This document shows, in pieces, positions 1-7,171 of a stretch of 38,300 nt of DNA. Source of the stretch: Brevundimonas diminuta 3F5N (lineage in GTDB: Bacteria; Pseudomonadota; Alphaproteobacteria; Caulobacterales; Caulobacteraceae); NCBI RefSeq assembly GCF_900163625.1, contig NZ_FUIE01000021.1, positions 1 to 38,300 of the forward strand. The letters run 5' to 3'. The notes under the pieces were generated by a model. It saw only the letters and a program-made list of their open reading frames with translations. It ran no database searches and had not been told where the DNA came from. Made by a program: the position numbers and the translations under genes. Every line of letters starts with the position of its first letter. Within the stretch, counting starts at the first letter, position 1.

Positions 1-51
1 TCCTCAGGAGCCTGAATCAGATCGCACGCCGCAATTCAATGGGTCCTGAGC

Positions 52-543
52 CTAGATGGCGGCGACCACAGCCGTCAGTTCGGCGCGGTCGTTCAGCAGG
101 GCGACTTTGCTGTCACGGAAGGCCGCGCCCGGCGCATCAACCGTTTCGCCAAAGATTTCAGCCGCCAGAGCAACGCCGTCGGCGAAGGCCAGAACCGGCA
201 GGCCCTGCGCCTTGGCCAGGTTCAGCAGCGCCTTGACTTGCACCAGACCGGCTTCATCCGACACGCCGCCCGGAACCACCACGCCCTGAACCCGGCCGCC
301 GCTGATGTCGTCAGCCGTCGCCGTCGCCAGAACCGTCAGACCGCCGGACACCAGGCTGCCCTCGCCCGTCGAGATCGGAGCCAGGGAAACGCCTTCAAAG
401 CGAAGCGCGGTTTCCATGTCGCCCAGTTCGCCGAAGTCCATGCTCTTGCGCATGATCAAACCGAAGCGCAGGCGGGTTGGCGTGGGGCGGTTGCCGTATT
501 GGCGAGAACGGGGGGCGGTGGCAGACTTGCTTTGAGCGTACAA
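52..543 (-). CDS. DJ-1/PfpI-like protein lacking the nucleophile cysteine
   Basis: This 163-residue protein has the flavodoxin-like DJ-1/PfpI (class I glutamine amidotransferase-like) fold pattern: strand LRFGLIM near residue 25, GVVVPGG at 87-93, and an elbow-like LPVLAFADGVALAAE at 115-129. Family hydrolases carry Cys-His-Gly at the elbow; here it reads Ala121-Asp122-Gly123, so the usual thiol chemistry should be absent and a chaperone-like or binding role is more likely. The start is TTG at 543, supported by GAAGGAG five to six bases upstream. The first ATG (residue 31) would remove the first beta strand. The gene is single and diverges from the pseudouridine synthase at 851. The function is unknown; the fold call is fairly safe. 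Confidence 0.75.
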   Translation of the reverse strand: MYAQSKSATAPRSRQYGNRPTPTRLRFGLIMRKSMDFGELGDMETALRFEGVSLAPISTGEGSLVSGGLTVLATATADDISGGRVQGVVVPGGVSDEAGLVQVKALLNLAKAQGLPVLAFADGVALAAEIFGETVDAPGAAFRDSKVALLNDRAELTAVVAAI

Positions 544-692
544 AACGTCTCCTTCAAAGGTTATCGATCAATATTCGCTGACGACTTAAAGTTATCGCCG
601 CGCCCTGCACGCCGAAATCCGACCAGACACGGCAAACGTCGCAATCCGAATCGATCGGAAGCGAATGCGTCAAAATCATCAGGGTGACTGCT

Positions 693-720
693 GATATAGG
701 CTTATGATGCTCAAGGTCAA
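693..720 (-). promoter_or_regulatory. Probable promoter of the DJ-1/PfpI-like gene
   Basis: On the minus strand TTGACC (715-720) is followed after 16 bases by TATATC (693-698), within GCCTATATC, close to the Caulobacter housekeeping -10. The predicted start near 686 would give a leader of about 140 nt to the TTG start at 543. The rest of the 544-850 gap shows no gene and no convincing plus-strand promoter. Confidence 0.5.
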
Positions 721-850
721 CTTGGCGACGAAAACGTGACCTGAACCGCTCTCGCGGAAAATCTGGTGCGAGGCGCGACGGCGGCGGTCTTGCCTGAAGG
801 CTCGCGCCCGCCCTACACAGCCGGTCGCATCGCAGAGAGTCAGTCCGGCC

Positions 851-1609
851 ATGGCCTTCACCCGCACCTATGACGGCGACGAACCCGTCCGCATCAACAA
901 ATGGCTGGGTCAGACCGGCGTCTGTTCACGCCGCGAAGCCGAGGGCCTGATCGCCGAGGGGCTGGTCAGCATCGACGGCGAAGTGGTGCGCGACGCAGGC
1001 CGCAAGATCGAGCCGGGCCAGACCCTGACCCTGAACGACACGGGCGAGGCCGCCCTGGCGGCGGGCGTCGCCATCCTGCTGCACAAGCCGGTCGGCTATG
1101 TCTCTGGCCAGCCCGAGCCGGGCAAGGTTCCTGCCGTGCGCCTGTTGACCACGGCCAACAAGGTCGGCGAAGGCGAAACGCCAAAACGCGACGCCTCCCT
1201 GCCCCCGGTCGGGCGGCTGGACGAGGATTCGCGCGGGCTTCTGATGTTGTCGTCAGACGGCGTAGTGGCCAAGGCGGTGATCGGGCCGCAGTCGGATCTG
1301 GACAAGGAATATCTGGTCCGCGTCGCCGGGCAGGTGACGGAAGCCAAGCTGTCCCAACTGCGCCACGGCCTGGAACTGGACGGACGTCAGCTGAAGCCCG
1401 CCCGCGTCACCCAGATGGAGCCGCAACGCCTGCGCTTCATCCTGCGCGAAGGCCGCAACCGCCAGATCCGCCGGATGTGCGAACTGGTCGGGCTGGACGT
1501 CGTCGACCTCTACCGCATCCGCATCGGCCCGGTGAAGCTGGGCGACCTGCCCGAAGGCCGCTGGCGGATGCTGACGGCGGACGAGCGCGCGGCGCTGATC
1601 AAGGGCTGA
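851..1609 (+). CDS. RsuA/RluB/RluF-type rRNA pseudouridine synthase
   Basis: The 252-residue protein converts a specific rRNA uridine to pseudouridine. An S4 RNA-binding domain spans roughly residues 13-60 (INKWLGQTGVCSRREAEGLI). The synthase domain begins at ILLHKPVGY (75-83) and holds the family motif GRLDEDSRGLL (121-131), with Asp124 as catalytic aspartate. REGRNRQIRRM is the second hallmark of the RsuA branch. Length and layout fit RluF or RluB; the target uridine cannot be read from sequence. No strong ribosome binding site precedes the ATG. It stands alone and converges on the ATP12 gene, with a long inverted repeat between them. Confidence 0.9.
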   Translation: MAFTRTYDGDEPVRINKWLGQTGVCSRREAEGLIAEGLVSIDGEVVRDAGRKIEPGQTLTLNDTGEAALAAGVAILLHKPVGYVSGQPEPGKVPAVRLLTTANKVGEGETPKRDASLPPVGRLDEDSRGLLMLSSDGVVAKAVIGPQSDLDKEYLVRVAGQVTEAKLSQLRHGLELDGRQLKPARVTQMEPQRLRFILREGRNRQIRRMCELVGLDVVDLYRIRIGPVKLGDLPEGRWRMLTADERAALIKG

Positions 1610-1621
1610 GCCTTGATATCC

Positions 1622-1652
1622 CCGCTCATCCCCGCGGAGGCGGGGACCCAGT
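1622..1652. repeat. Left arm of 31-bp inverted repeat (REP-like hairpin)
   Basis: This 31-bp segment is perfectly complementary to 1724-1754. It contains its own small hairpin, CCCCGC-ggag-GCGGGG. It lies 12 bases after the stop of the pseudouridine synthase gene. The sequence type (CATCCCCGC...GGGGACCCAG) resembles dispersed intergenic repeats in alphaproteobacteria; the copy number here is unknown. Confidence 0.85.
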
Positions 1653-1723
1653 GCTTTGGCTGCAAGCGCGGCGGCTGACTTTGTGAGCACTCTTGCAACT
1701 GATCTTTAGAGCACGAGGCTCTT

Positions 1724-1754
1724 ACTGGGTCCCCGCCTCCGCGGGGATGAGCGG
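1724..1754. repeat. Right arm of 31-bp inverted repeat (REP-like hairpin)
   Basis: Exact reverse complement of 1622-1652, with 71 bases between the arms and no gene in that spacer. It ends eight bases from the ATP12 stop codon. Lying between convergent genes, the whole 133-bp unit could fold as one long hairpin on either transcript and act as a bidirectional transcription or decay barrier. There is no classical T-run. Confidence 0.85.
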
Positions 1755-1762
1755 TAGAAGAC

Positions 1763-2524
1763 TTATCTCAGCGCTTCAAACCATCGCTGCAGCAGGGTCG
1801 CTTCGGCGCGGTGTGCGGCGGTGCGGGCAGCCGCTTCCTCGTCCACCCCCCAGCGTTCCTCGGTGAAGGCTTCGTCCAGACGCGACAGGTCCAGCGCTGC
1901 ATCACCCGCCAGCGCGCCACGCTGAACCGCCAGCCCCAGCACCGCCGAGCCGAACAGCGGAACCGCCGTCGCCAACCCGGTCAGGGCGAAATCGTCCATC
2001 TCCAGCGCCAGCGCCTCAACGCGCGCTAGAGCCTCCGGCGCCTGCGGCCGATGGATGATCCCCTCGACCGTATGCAATTCGACGCCCAGTTCGCGCGCAG
2101 CCCAGTCGCGCCACGGCCCCCATTCCGCCTGCTGGCGCTCGATCAGACCCGACGGCGTCTCGGCCAGATAGCAGAGCACGTCAGACCCGGCGTAGCGGGC
2201 GATCTCTTCGGCCACAGGTCCGCGCGTCTGGCTGACCCGGTCGATGGCGGTCGAGGCCAGACGGGTGGCGGGCATGGTCCCCGGCATCAGATGCTCGCCC
2301 TGCGCATTCCACTCGTCGGCCACGAGGCGAGCCGCCGCCTCGGTCGGCAGGACGATGGCGTTTCCGGCCGGCGTCTTGGGCGCCCGGCCATCTAGCAGAA
2401 CGATCCAGCCGCCGTCGCGCGCCTCGACCTCGGCGGCCTTCCAGAAGCGTTTGATGCGCTCTTCGGATTCGCGAAAGCCCTTCTGGGCGGCGACGTTGGG
2501 ATCAAGCGAAGGAATATGGGACAT
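1763..2524 (-). CDS. ATP12 family F1-ATPase assembly chaperone
   Basis: This 253-residue protein matches the ATP12 family, which in mitochondria and alphaproteobacteria assists assembly of the F1 alpha subunit. The N-terminal segment ends in WIVLLDGRAPKTPAGN, the hallmark LDGR-x-x-KTPxG element (about residues 41-54), and an alpha-helical domain with LCYLAE follows. It is the last gene of a leftward operon: the HAD phosphatase stop is only nine bases upstream of its ATG. HAD phosphatase-ATP12 adjacency is common in alphaproteobacteria. Downstream lies the inverted repeat at 1622-1754. Confidence 0.92.
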   Translation of the reverse strand: MSHIPSLDPNVAAQKGFRESEERIKRFWKAAEVEARDGGWIVLLDGRAPKTPAGNAIVLPTEAAARLVADEWNAQGEHLMPGTMPATRLASTAIDRVSQTRGPVAEEIARYAGSDVLCYLAETPSGLIERQQAEWGPWRDWAARELGVELHTVEGIIHRPQAPEALARVEALALEMDDFALTGLATAVPLFGSAVLGLAVQRGALAGDAALDLSRLDEAFTEERWGVDEEAAARTAAHRAEATLLQRWFEALR

Positions 2525-2533
2525 GGCGGACTT

Positions 2534-3220
2534 CTAGGCGAAAAGCTTGGTCGAGGCGAAACGATCGAGCGCCGCCTCAAGGTCGGGAAAATCGTCGGCG
2601 ATGTGCAGCGCGCCCGCAGCCGCCTGTTCCTCCACCGTGTGGAAGCCCCAGCCGACACCCAGCGGATGCACCCCCGCCGCCACGGCCATGGCGCTGTCGT
2701 GGCTGGTGTCGCCGATCATGACGGTCGAGGCGATGTCGGCCCCGCAGGCGGTCATGGCGGCGCGCAGCATGGCCGGATCCGGTTTGCCCGGCCCGTCCTC
2801 GGCGCAGTGGCTGGACAGGAACAGATGGCTCCACTCGGGCCGCGCCAGATTGCGGGCCACGCCGCGCCGGTTCTGGCCGGTCGCCAGCGACAGACGCCAG
2901 CCGTCGCGCTTCAACCGTCGCAGGGTCTGCATCACGCCGGGATAGAGCGGCTCCTCATGGCCCGCCTCATACATCCGGCGGAAGCTGGCCTGGAAGGCGG
3001 CGACGAAATCGGCCAATTCGGCGTCCGTCAGCGACGGCTCCAGCACGTGCAGGGCGTGATGCAGGCTCAGGCCGACGATCTGACGCACCCGGTCATATTC
3101 GGGCTCAGGCAAGCCCAGCGCCTGAGCCGCCTCGCAGGCTGCGCGATGGATGGAGGCCCGGCTATCGACCAGGGTGCCGTCGATGTCGAAGACGGCAAGC
3201 GGAGCATTGGAAGCTGTCAT
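2534..3220 (-). CDS. HAD-superfamily phosphatase, phosphoglycolate phosphatase-like
   Basis: This 228-residue HAD hydrolase has motif I FDIDGTLVDS (nucleophile Asp12, acid Asp14), motif II SLATG, the motif III lysine in GPGKPDP, and motif IV MIGDTSHDSAMA. A helical cap lies between motifs I and II, as in Gph/PGMB-type enzymes acting on small phosphorylated metabolites. The ATG at 3220 is chosen because motif I must be near the N terminus; an upstream in-frame extension to 3496 is only a shadow of the preceding gene. The start is one base past the stop of the TPR/oxygenase gene, so translational coupling is likely. The substrate is unknown. Confidence 0.9.
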   Translation of the reverse strand: MTASNAPLAVFDIDGTLVDSRASIHRAACEAAQALGLPEPEYDRVRQIVGLSLHHALHVLEPSLTDAELADFVAAFQASFRRMYEAGHEEPLYPGVMQTLRRLKRDGWRLSLATGQNRRGVARNLARPEWSHLFLSSHCAEDGPGKPDPAMLRAAMTACGADIASTVMIGDTSHDSAMAVAAGVHPLGVGWGFHTVEEQAAAGALHIADDFPDLEAALDRFASTKLFA

Positions 3221-3221
3221 A

Positions 3222-4727
3222 TCAGGCAGGCACGATATCAAAGGCGACGGACAGGCGCGGCTGGTCGCCGCTAAAGGGCACGGTGCCGTGCCACAGGCAG
3301 GACGGGAACAGCACCAGCTTGCCCGGCTCCGGCTTCTCATACCGCAGCGGCTCCAGCGGCGGCGAGGTGGGGAACGGCGGCTGGCCCAGCGCCAGCCAGC
3401 CTTCGCGCCCGCCGGCTTCGACCACCGGCGGCACATCGATGTAGCAGGCCGATGAATACCAGCCCTTGGGGTGGATATGGTGTTCGTGGAAACCACCTGG
3501 CGCCAGCCGAACGGACCAGCAGCCCTTTAATCGATAGCTTCCAGAGTTTCGGACGCGAACAGGGTCCTCGCCCTGCCCCAGCCGCGCCAGATGACGGCGG
3601 ATCGGCCCGTCGACGGCGGTGAAGAAGGCGCGGATGACCGGGTCGTCGACCAGCGTCAGGTCCACCGGCGTCTGCGTCCCGTGCCGCAGGCTCTGGCCCA
3701 GCGGATGGTTCTGATAGGCGTGTTGCGCCAGCAACGCCGCCTTGAGGTCGGCCAGATAGGCGGCGAGATCGCCCCAGCCGGGCGGCGTGTCGATGGTCTG
3801 GGCGCTGACCAGCCCATCCAGATCATCCAGCCCAAGGGCGTCCGTCCGGCCCTTCACCCGGCTGGCCGTGGCGTGCAGGGCCAGAACCTTCTGATGAACC
3901 ACCGGCGCGCCCGATAGCTGATCCAGTATCTCAAAGGCGCCGTCCGCGTCGCCCAAGGCGACAAGGGCTTCGGCCAGACTGATCCACGGCTCGATCGTCT
4001 GCGGCGCCAGTTCGGTCGCCCTGCGCGCATGGCCGACCGCCAGCGCCGGATCAAAGGTCAGGGCCAGTTGTCCAGCCGCCAGTTCGACCGTGGCCGAACG
4101 CGCATCCCCGGCCTGCGCCCGCTGCGTCAACTCGCTCCACGCTTCACGCGCGGCGCCTCCGCCATACATCAGCACCAGCGCCAGACAGGTCAGCAGATCG
4201 CCGTCGCCCGGCGCCGTCGCCAGCGCCTTCAGCACCGGTGCCTTGGCGGCCTCTACATCGCCGCCGCGCATCCAGATCAGCTGCGCCAGTTCGCGCACCG
4301 CCTCGCCATAGTTGGGACGGCGCTCTACGGCGTGGCGATAGGCGGCCTCCGCCTCATCCAACCGGGCGCAGCCGGACAGGGCGCGCGCCAGAACCAGCCA
4401 GGTTTCCGGCGCATCCCCGCCGTTGGCGAAAGCCTGATGCGCCGCCTCGACAGCCTCAGTATTGCGGCCCATGTCGCCCAGCAGGGCGGCCAGATTGTGC
4501 CGTGCGGCCACGCTCTTCGGCGCCGCCTCGACCTGTGCGCGCCGGATCGCCAGCGCCTCATCAAACCGTTCCAGCGCTTTCAGAAGTTCGACCTGAAGCG
4601 ATTGGACGCCCACGCGTTCACCCGGCGGCGCCTGTTCCAGAACCGCCAGCGCCCCGGCCAGATCCCCCTGACCCGCCAGAGCCTGAGCGCGCTGCAGCCT
4701 CATCTGAACCCCCGGCCCGGTATTCAT
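3222..4727 (-). CDS. TPR protein fused to a 2OG-Fe(II) oxygenase domain
   Basis: The 501-residue protein has about 300 residues of tetratricopeptide-like helical repeats (clear units near 73-105, 107-140 and 215-270) followed by a C-terminal putative 2-oxoglutarate/Fe(II) dioxygenase of the 2OG-FeII_Oxy_5 type. Candidate metal ligands are His417 or His419 in HEHHIHPKGW and His480 in FPSCLWHGTVPF; Arg491 in QPRLSVAFDI is the likely 2-oxoglutarate anchor. No signal peptide is seen, so it is probably cytoplasmic, with the TPRs presenting a protein substrate. It overlaps the pseudouridine synthase gene by four bases and abuts the HAD gene. The substrate is unknown. Confidence 0.85.
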   Translation of the reverse strand: MNTGPGVQMRLQRAQALAGQGDLAGALAVLEQAPPGERVGVQSLQVELLKALERFDEALAIRRAQVEAAPKSVAARHNLAALLGDMGRNTEAVEAAHQAFANGGDAPETWLVLARALSGCARLDEAEAAYRHAVERRPNYGEAVRELAQLIWMRGGDVEAAKAPVLKALATAPGDGDLLTCLALVLMYGGGAAREAWSELTQRAQAGDARSATVELAAGQLALTFDPALAVGHARRATELAPQTIEPWISLAEALVALGDADGAFEILDQLSGAPVVHQKVLALHATASRVKGRTDALGLDDLDGLVSAQTIDTPPGWGDLAAYLADLKAALLAQHAYQNHPLGQSLRHGTQTPVDLTLVDDPVIRAFFTAVDGPIRRHLARLGQGEDPVRVRNSGSYRLKGCWSVRLAPGGFHEHHIHPKGWYSSACYIDVPPVVEAGGREGWLALGQPPFPTSPPLEPLRYEKPEPGKLVLFPSCLWHGTVPFSGDQPRLSVAFDIVPA

Positions 4728-5719
4728 CGCATCCGCCGCACGCCCTCGAAGGGATCTTCGTCAGCCTCATCTTCAGAGAAGCCGAAGTGGTTGAAACCGG
4801 CCTTCATCTCGGGGCTGAGCGGGGCTTCGACGATCAGCTTGCCGCCGCCGGGGTGATCCAGTTCGATGCGGCGGGCGTGAAGCTGCAGCTTCAGCGGGCC
4901 GGACAGTTCGCGCGACTTGTCGTCGCCGTATTTGGGATCGCCCAGGATGGGGTGGCCGATGGCGGCCATGTGGGCGCGCAACTGGTGCGTCCGGCCCGTG
5001 AAGGGGCGCAGCGCCATCCAGGCCGCACGGTGGGCGGCGCGGCTGACAGTGGCGAAGGCGGTCTCGGCCGGTTCGCCCTTGGGGTCTTTAGGCTCGGCCG
5101 GGCGCATCATCTCGAAGTCGTTGATGCCGGTCTTCTTCAGCGCCATGTCGATCTGCCCGGCCGAAGGCTTGGGGTTACCGATGACGATGGCCCAATAGGT
5201 CTTCTTGGCCTGACGGCGGGCGAAGGCCCCGGCCAGACGCTTGGCCGCCTCCGGCCCCTTGCCCAGCAGCAGCACGCCCGAAGTGTCGCGGTCCAGACGG
5301 TGAACCAGACGCGGCCGGTCCATCCCCTCGCCCCAGGCCGACAACAGGCGGTCGACGTGCTTGGTCGTCTTGGTCCCGCCCTGCACGGCCAGGCCGTGCG
5401 GTTTGTTCAGGGCGATGACCATGTGATCTTCATAAAGCACCAGCGACTTGGCGTAAGCCACATCGCGCTCGGTCAGTTCATGCAGGTCGCCGGGCTTGCG
5501 CGGATTGGCGTCAGGCAGCGGCGGCACGCGCACGGCGGCGCCCGCGGTCAGACGATCCTGCGGCTTGACCCGCGAGCCGTCGACGCGGATCTGGCCGCTG
5601 CGGGCCATCTTCTCGACCTGAATATGGGTCAGGTGCGGCCAGCGACGCTTGAACCAGCGATCCAGGCGGATGTCGTCTTCATCCTCGGCGACATAGAGGG
5701 TCTGGACTTCACGGCTCAT
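4724..5719 (-). CDS. RluC/RluD-type 23S rRNA pseudouridine synthase with S4 domain
   Basis: This 331-residue enzyme has an N-terminal S4 domain (about 17-65, RLDRWFKRRWPHLTHIQVEK) and an RluA-superfamily catalytic domain. Its motif HRLDRDTSGVLLL (140-152) carries catalytic Asp143; TGRTHQLRAHMAAIGHPILGD is the second signature. The layout fits RluC (23S U955/2504/2580) or a close relative; the site is inferred, not proven. Four-base overlaps tie it to crcB upstream and the TPR/oxygenase gene downstream, so crcB, rluC, TPR-oxygenase, HAD and ATP12 look like one leftward operon. Confidence 0.93.
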   Translation of the reverse strand: MSREVQTLYVAEDEDDIRLDRWFKRRWPHLTHIQVEKMARSGQIRVDGSRVKPQDRLTAGAAVRVPPLPDANPRKPGDLHELTERDVAYAKSLVLYEDHMVIALNKPHGLAVQGGTKTTKHVDRLLSAWGEGMDRPRLVHRLDRDTSGVLLLGKGPEAAKRLAGAFARRQAKKTYWAIVIGNPKPSAGQIDMALKKTGINDFEMMRPAEPKDPKGEPAETAFATVSRAAHRAAWMALRPFTGRTHQLRAHMAAIGHPILGDPKYGDDKSRELSGPLKLQLHARRIELDHPGGGKLIVEAPLSPEMKAGFNHFGFSEDEADEDPFEGVRRMR

Positions 5720-6114
5720 GCGCCCACTCCGGTAAACAGTTTGCGCGCGATCATCAGGCCGACGAACAGAGCGGCGATGGCGAGAACCACCGAACCCGCC
5801 GCATAAACGAAAGCCGAGACCATTTCACGGCGTTCGATCATCAGGGCCGCTTCCAGTGAAAAAGCGGAAAAGGTCGTGAAGCCGCCCAAGACGCCGACAG
5901 CGGCGAACAGGCGGATGTTCTCCTGCCCCGCGCCCGCCTTCAGCGCCAGCCAACCGGCCAGCAGCCCCATCAGCAAACCACCCGCGACATTGGCGCTCAG
6001 GGTCGCCCACGGCCAGGCCGCGCCCGGCGCCAGACGGCCCACGGCCAGCCCCAGCCCATAGCGCGCCATCGCCCCCAGGCCGCCGCCGATCGCAACCAGC
6101 AAGAAGTGTGTCAT
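5716..6114 (-). CDS. crcB: CrcB/Fluc fluoride channel
   Basis: The 132-residue protein has four hydrophobic helices and the Fluc signatures: GGGLGAMARYG near the N terminus, Asn42 in ANVAGG, and GGFTTFSAFS (77-86) containing the phenylalanine box Phe82 and Phe85 that lines the fluoride path. Fluc channels are dual-topology homodimers in the inner membrane that export fluoride. It heads the leftward operon and overlaps the next gene by four bases (ATGA-type junction). No ribosome binding site precedes the ATG; a TATAAG element lies only nine bases upstream, suggesting a leaderless transcript. No fluoride riboswitch is recognisable. Confidence 0.95.
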   Translation of the reverse strand: MTHFLLVAIGGGLGAMARYGLGLAVGRLAPGAAWPWATLSANVAGGLLMGLLAGWLALKAGAGQENIRLFAAVGVLGGFTTFSAFSLEAALMIERREMVSAFVYAAGSVVLAIAALFVGLMIARKLFTGVGA

Positions 6115-6122
6115 GCTGGCGG

Positions 6123-6150
6123 CTTATACTGTTCCGACCTCATTTGCGAA
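6123..6150 (-). promoter_or_regulatory. Candidate promoter for crcB, implying a leaderless mRNA
   Basis: On the minus strand TATAAG (6123-6128) is preceded after 16 bases by TTCGCA (6145-6150), a weak -35. Initiation about seven bases downstream would fall within a few bases of the crcB ATG at 6114. The element also overlaps the region just before the divergent gene at 6158. Confidence 0.4.
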
Positions 6151-6157
6151 GGCCGCC

Positions 6158-6595
6158 ATGCACGACCTTGTCCTCGCCATCCTGCATCACCTGCTGTTCC
6201 TGGGCCTGATCGTCATGCTGGCGTCGGAACTGGCCCTGCTGCGCACGCCGAAACCGCCCCTGAAACGGCTGGCCGGACTGGACGCGGGCTATGGCGTCAC
6301 GGCCCTGCTGATCGTGCTGGTCGGGGTCGGACGGGTGATGGGCGGCAAGGGCTGGGCCTTCTATGAGGTCAACCCCTTCTTCTGGGCCAAGATCGCGACC
6401 TTCGCCCTGATAGGCCTGATCTCGATACGGCCGACGCTAGCGATCCTGAAATGGCGCAAGGCCGCGCGGGCCACGCCCGGCTATATCCCGCCCCAGGCCG
6501 AGCTGACCGCCGCGCGTCGCGCGATCGGTCTGGAGATTCTGCTGCTGATTCCGCTGCTGGCTTTCGCCGCAGCAATGGCGCGCTGGCCGCTCTAG
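6158..6595 (+). CDS. DUF2214-family membrane protein
   Basis: This 145-residue protein has about four transmembrane helices (residues 3-25, 45-65, 83-100 and 122-142) and resembles the DUF2214 family of unknown function. Recognisable parts are HDLVLAILHHLLFLGL at the N terminus, the glycine-rich VGVGRVMGGKGWAFY loop, and NPFFWAKI. The ATG at 6158 is chosen because GAAGG lies five to six bases upstream; the longer frame from 6113 would overlap the divergent crcB start. It is a single-gene unit converging on the lipoprotein gene, with only three bases between stops. No catalytic residues are evident. Confidence 0.75.
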   Translation: MHDLVLAILHHLLFLGLIVMLASELALLRTPKPPLKRLAGLDAGYGVTALLIVLVGVGRVMGGKGWAFYEVNPFFWAKIATFALIGLISIRPTLAILKWRKAARATPGYIPPQAELTAARRAIGLEILLLIPLLAFAAAMARWPL

Positions 6596-6598
6596 GCC

Positions 6599-7093
6599 TT
6601 ACAGGCGCGGGCGGATGGCGTCCTGAACCCCGCGCGCGTCATAGGCTTCCGGACGATCCGGGCGTTGGCCGCGCCCCATGACGATCTCCAGCGTGGTCGA
6701 GGTCGGCTGCGGCCCGCTGAGATCGAAGCCCAGGCCGACGCCGACGCCCGAGGTGGACCAGCCGCCGTAACGCCCCGTGCCGGCGCCGATGGAGACGCTG
6801 GGCCGCACGCCGCCCGCGCTGTCGGGACGTCCGTCGATCCAGCGCTGCGTCACCTCGAACCAGTCGTAGCCCAGCTCGGTCGTCAATTGAGCGGCGCGGA
6901 ACAGGGCCATGTCCGCCACCGGACCGGGCGCGCCGACACCGTTGTAGCTGACGCGGAAACGGTCACGCTCGATCTGCTGCTCGGAATAGCCCTGACCGTT
7001 CGGGCCCATCTGACGGCCGTAGGGCGCCAGGCTGGCGCAGGCCGTAAGGGCCAGGGCCGAGACGGCGATCGTGACGATGGCGAGGCGTTTCAT
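6599..7093 (-). CDS. CC0125/CC1285-type lipoprotein
   Basis: The 164-residue protein starts with a lipoprotein signal peptide (MKRLAIVTIAVSALALTAC) whose lipobox LTAC puts the lipidated cysteine at 19. The mature part contains YSEQQIERDRFRVSYNG, then a helix with FRAAQLTTELGYDWFEVTQRW, then a glycine-rich strand region and TTLEIVMGRG. This matches the small alphaproteobacterial family named after Caulobacter CC0125/CC1285, function unknown. ATG 7093 has GGGAGA seven bases upstream and is preferred to the in-frame start at 7123. The anchoring membrane cannot be decided from sequence. Confidence 0.8.
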   Translation of the reverse strand: MKRLAIVTIAVSALALTACASLAPYGRQMGPNGQGYSEQQIERDRFRVSYNGVGAPGPVADMALFRAAQLTTELGYDWFEVTQRWIDGRPDSAGGVRPSVSIGAGTGRYGGWSTSGVGVGLGFDLSGPQPTSTTLEIVMGRGQRPDRPEAYDARGVQDAIRPRL

Positions 7094-7171
7094 GCGCGTG
7101 TCTCCCACGCCCGAACAGCGCACGGGCGAGTTGGATTGTTCCGCGGTGAAGCTGAACAGGGGATGAAGCCC

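Noticed and set aside
1..51. Feature in the first 51 bases
   Set aside because: Only a 7-bp inverted repeat with a 34-base loop after the DJ-1/PfpI-like stop; too weak to call a terminator.
6115..6200. Fluoride riboswitch upstream of crcB
   Set aside because: No conserved crcB-motif core (the TGATGACTCCTAC-like segment) is present, and the predicted start leaves almost no leader.
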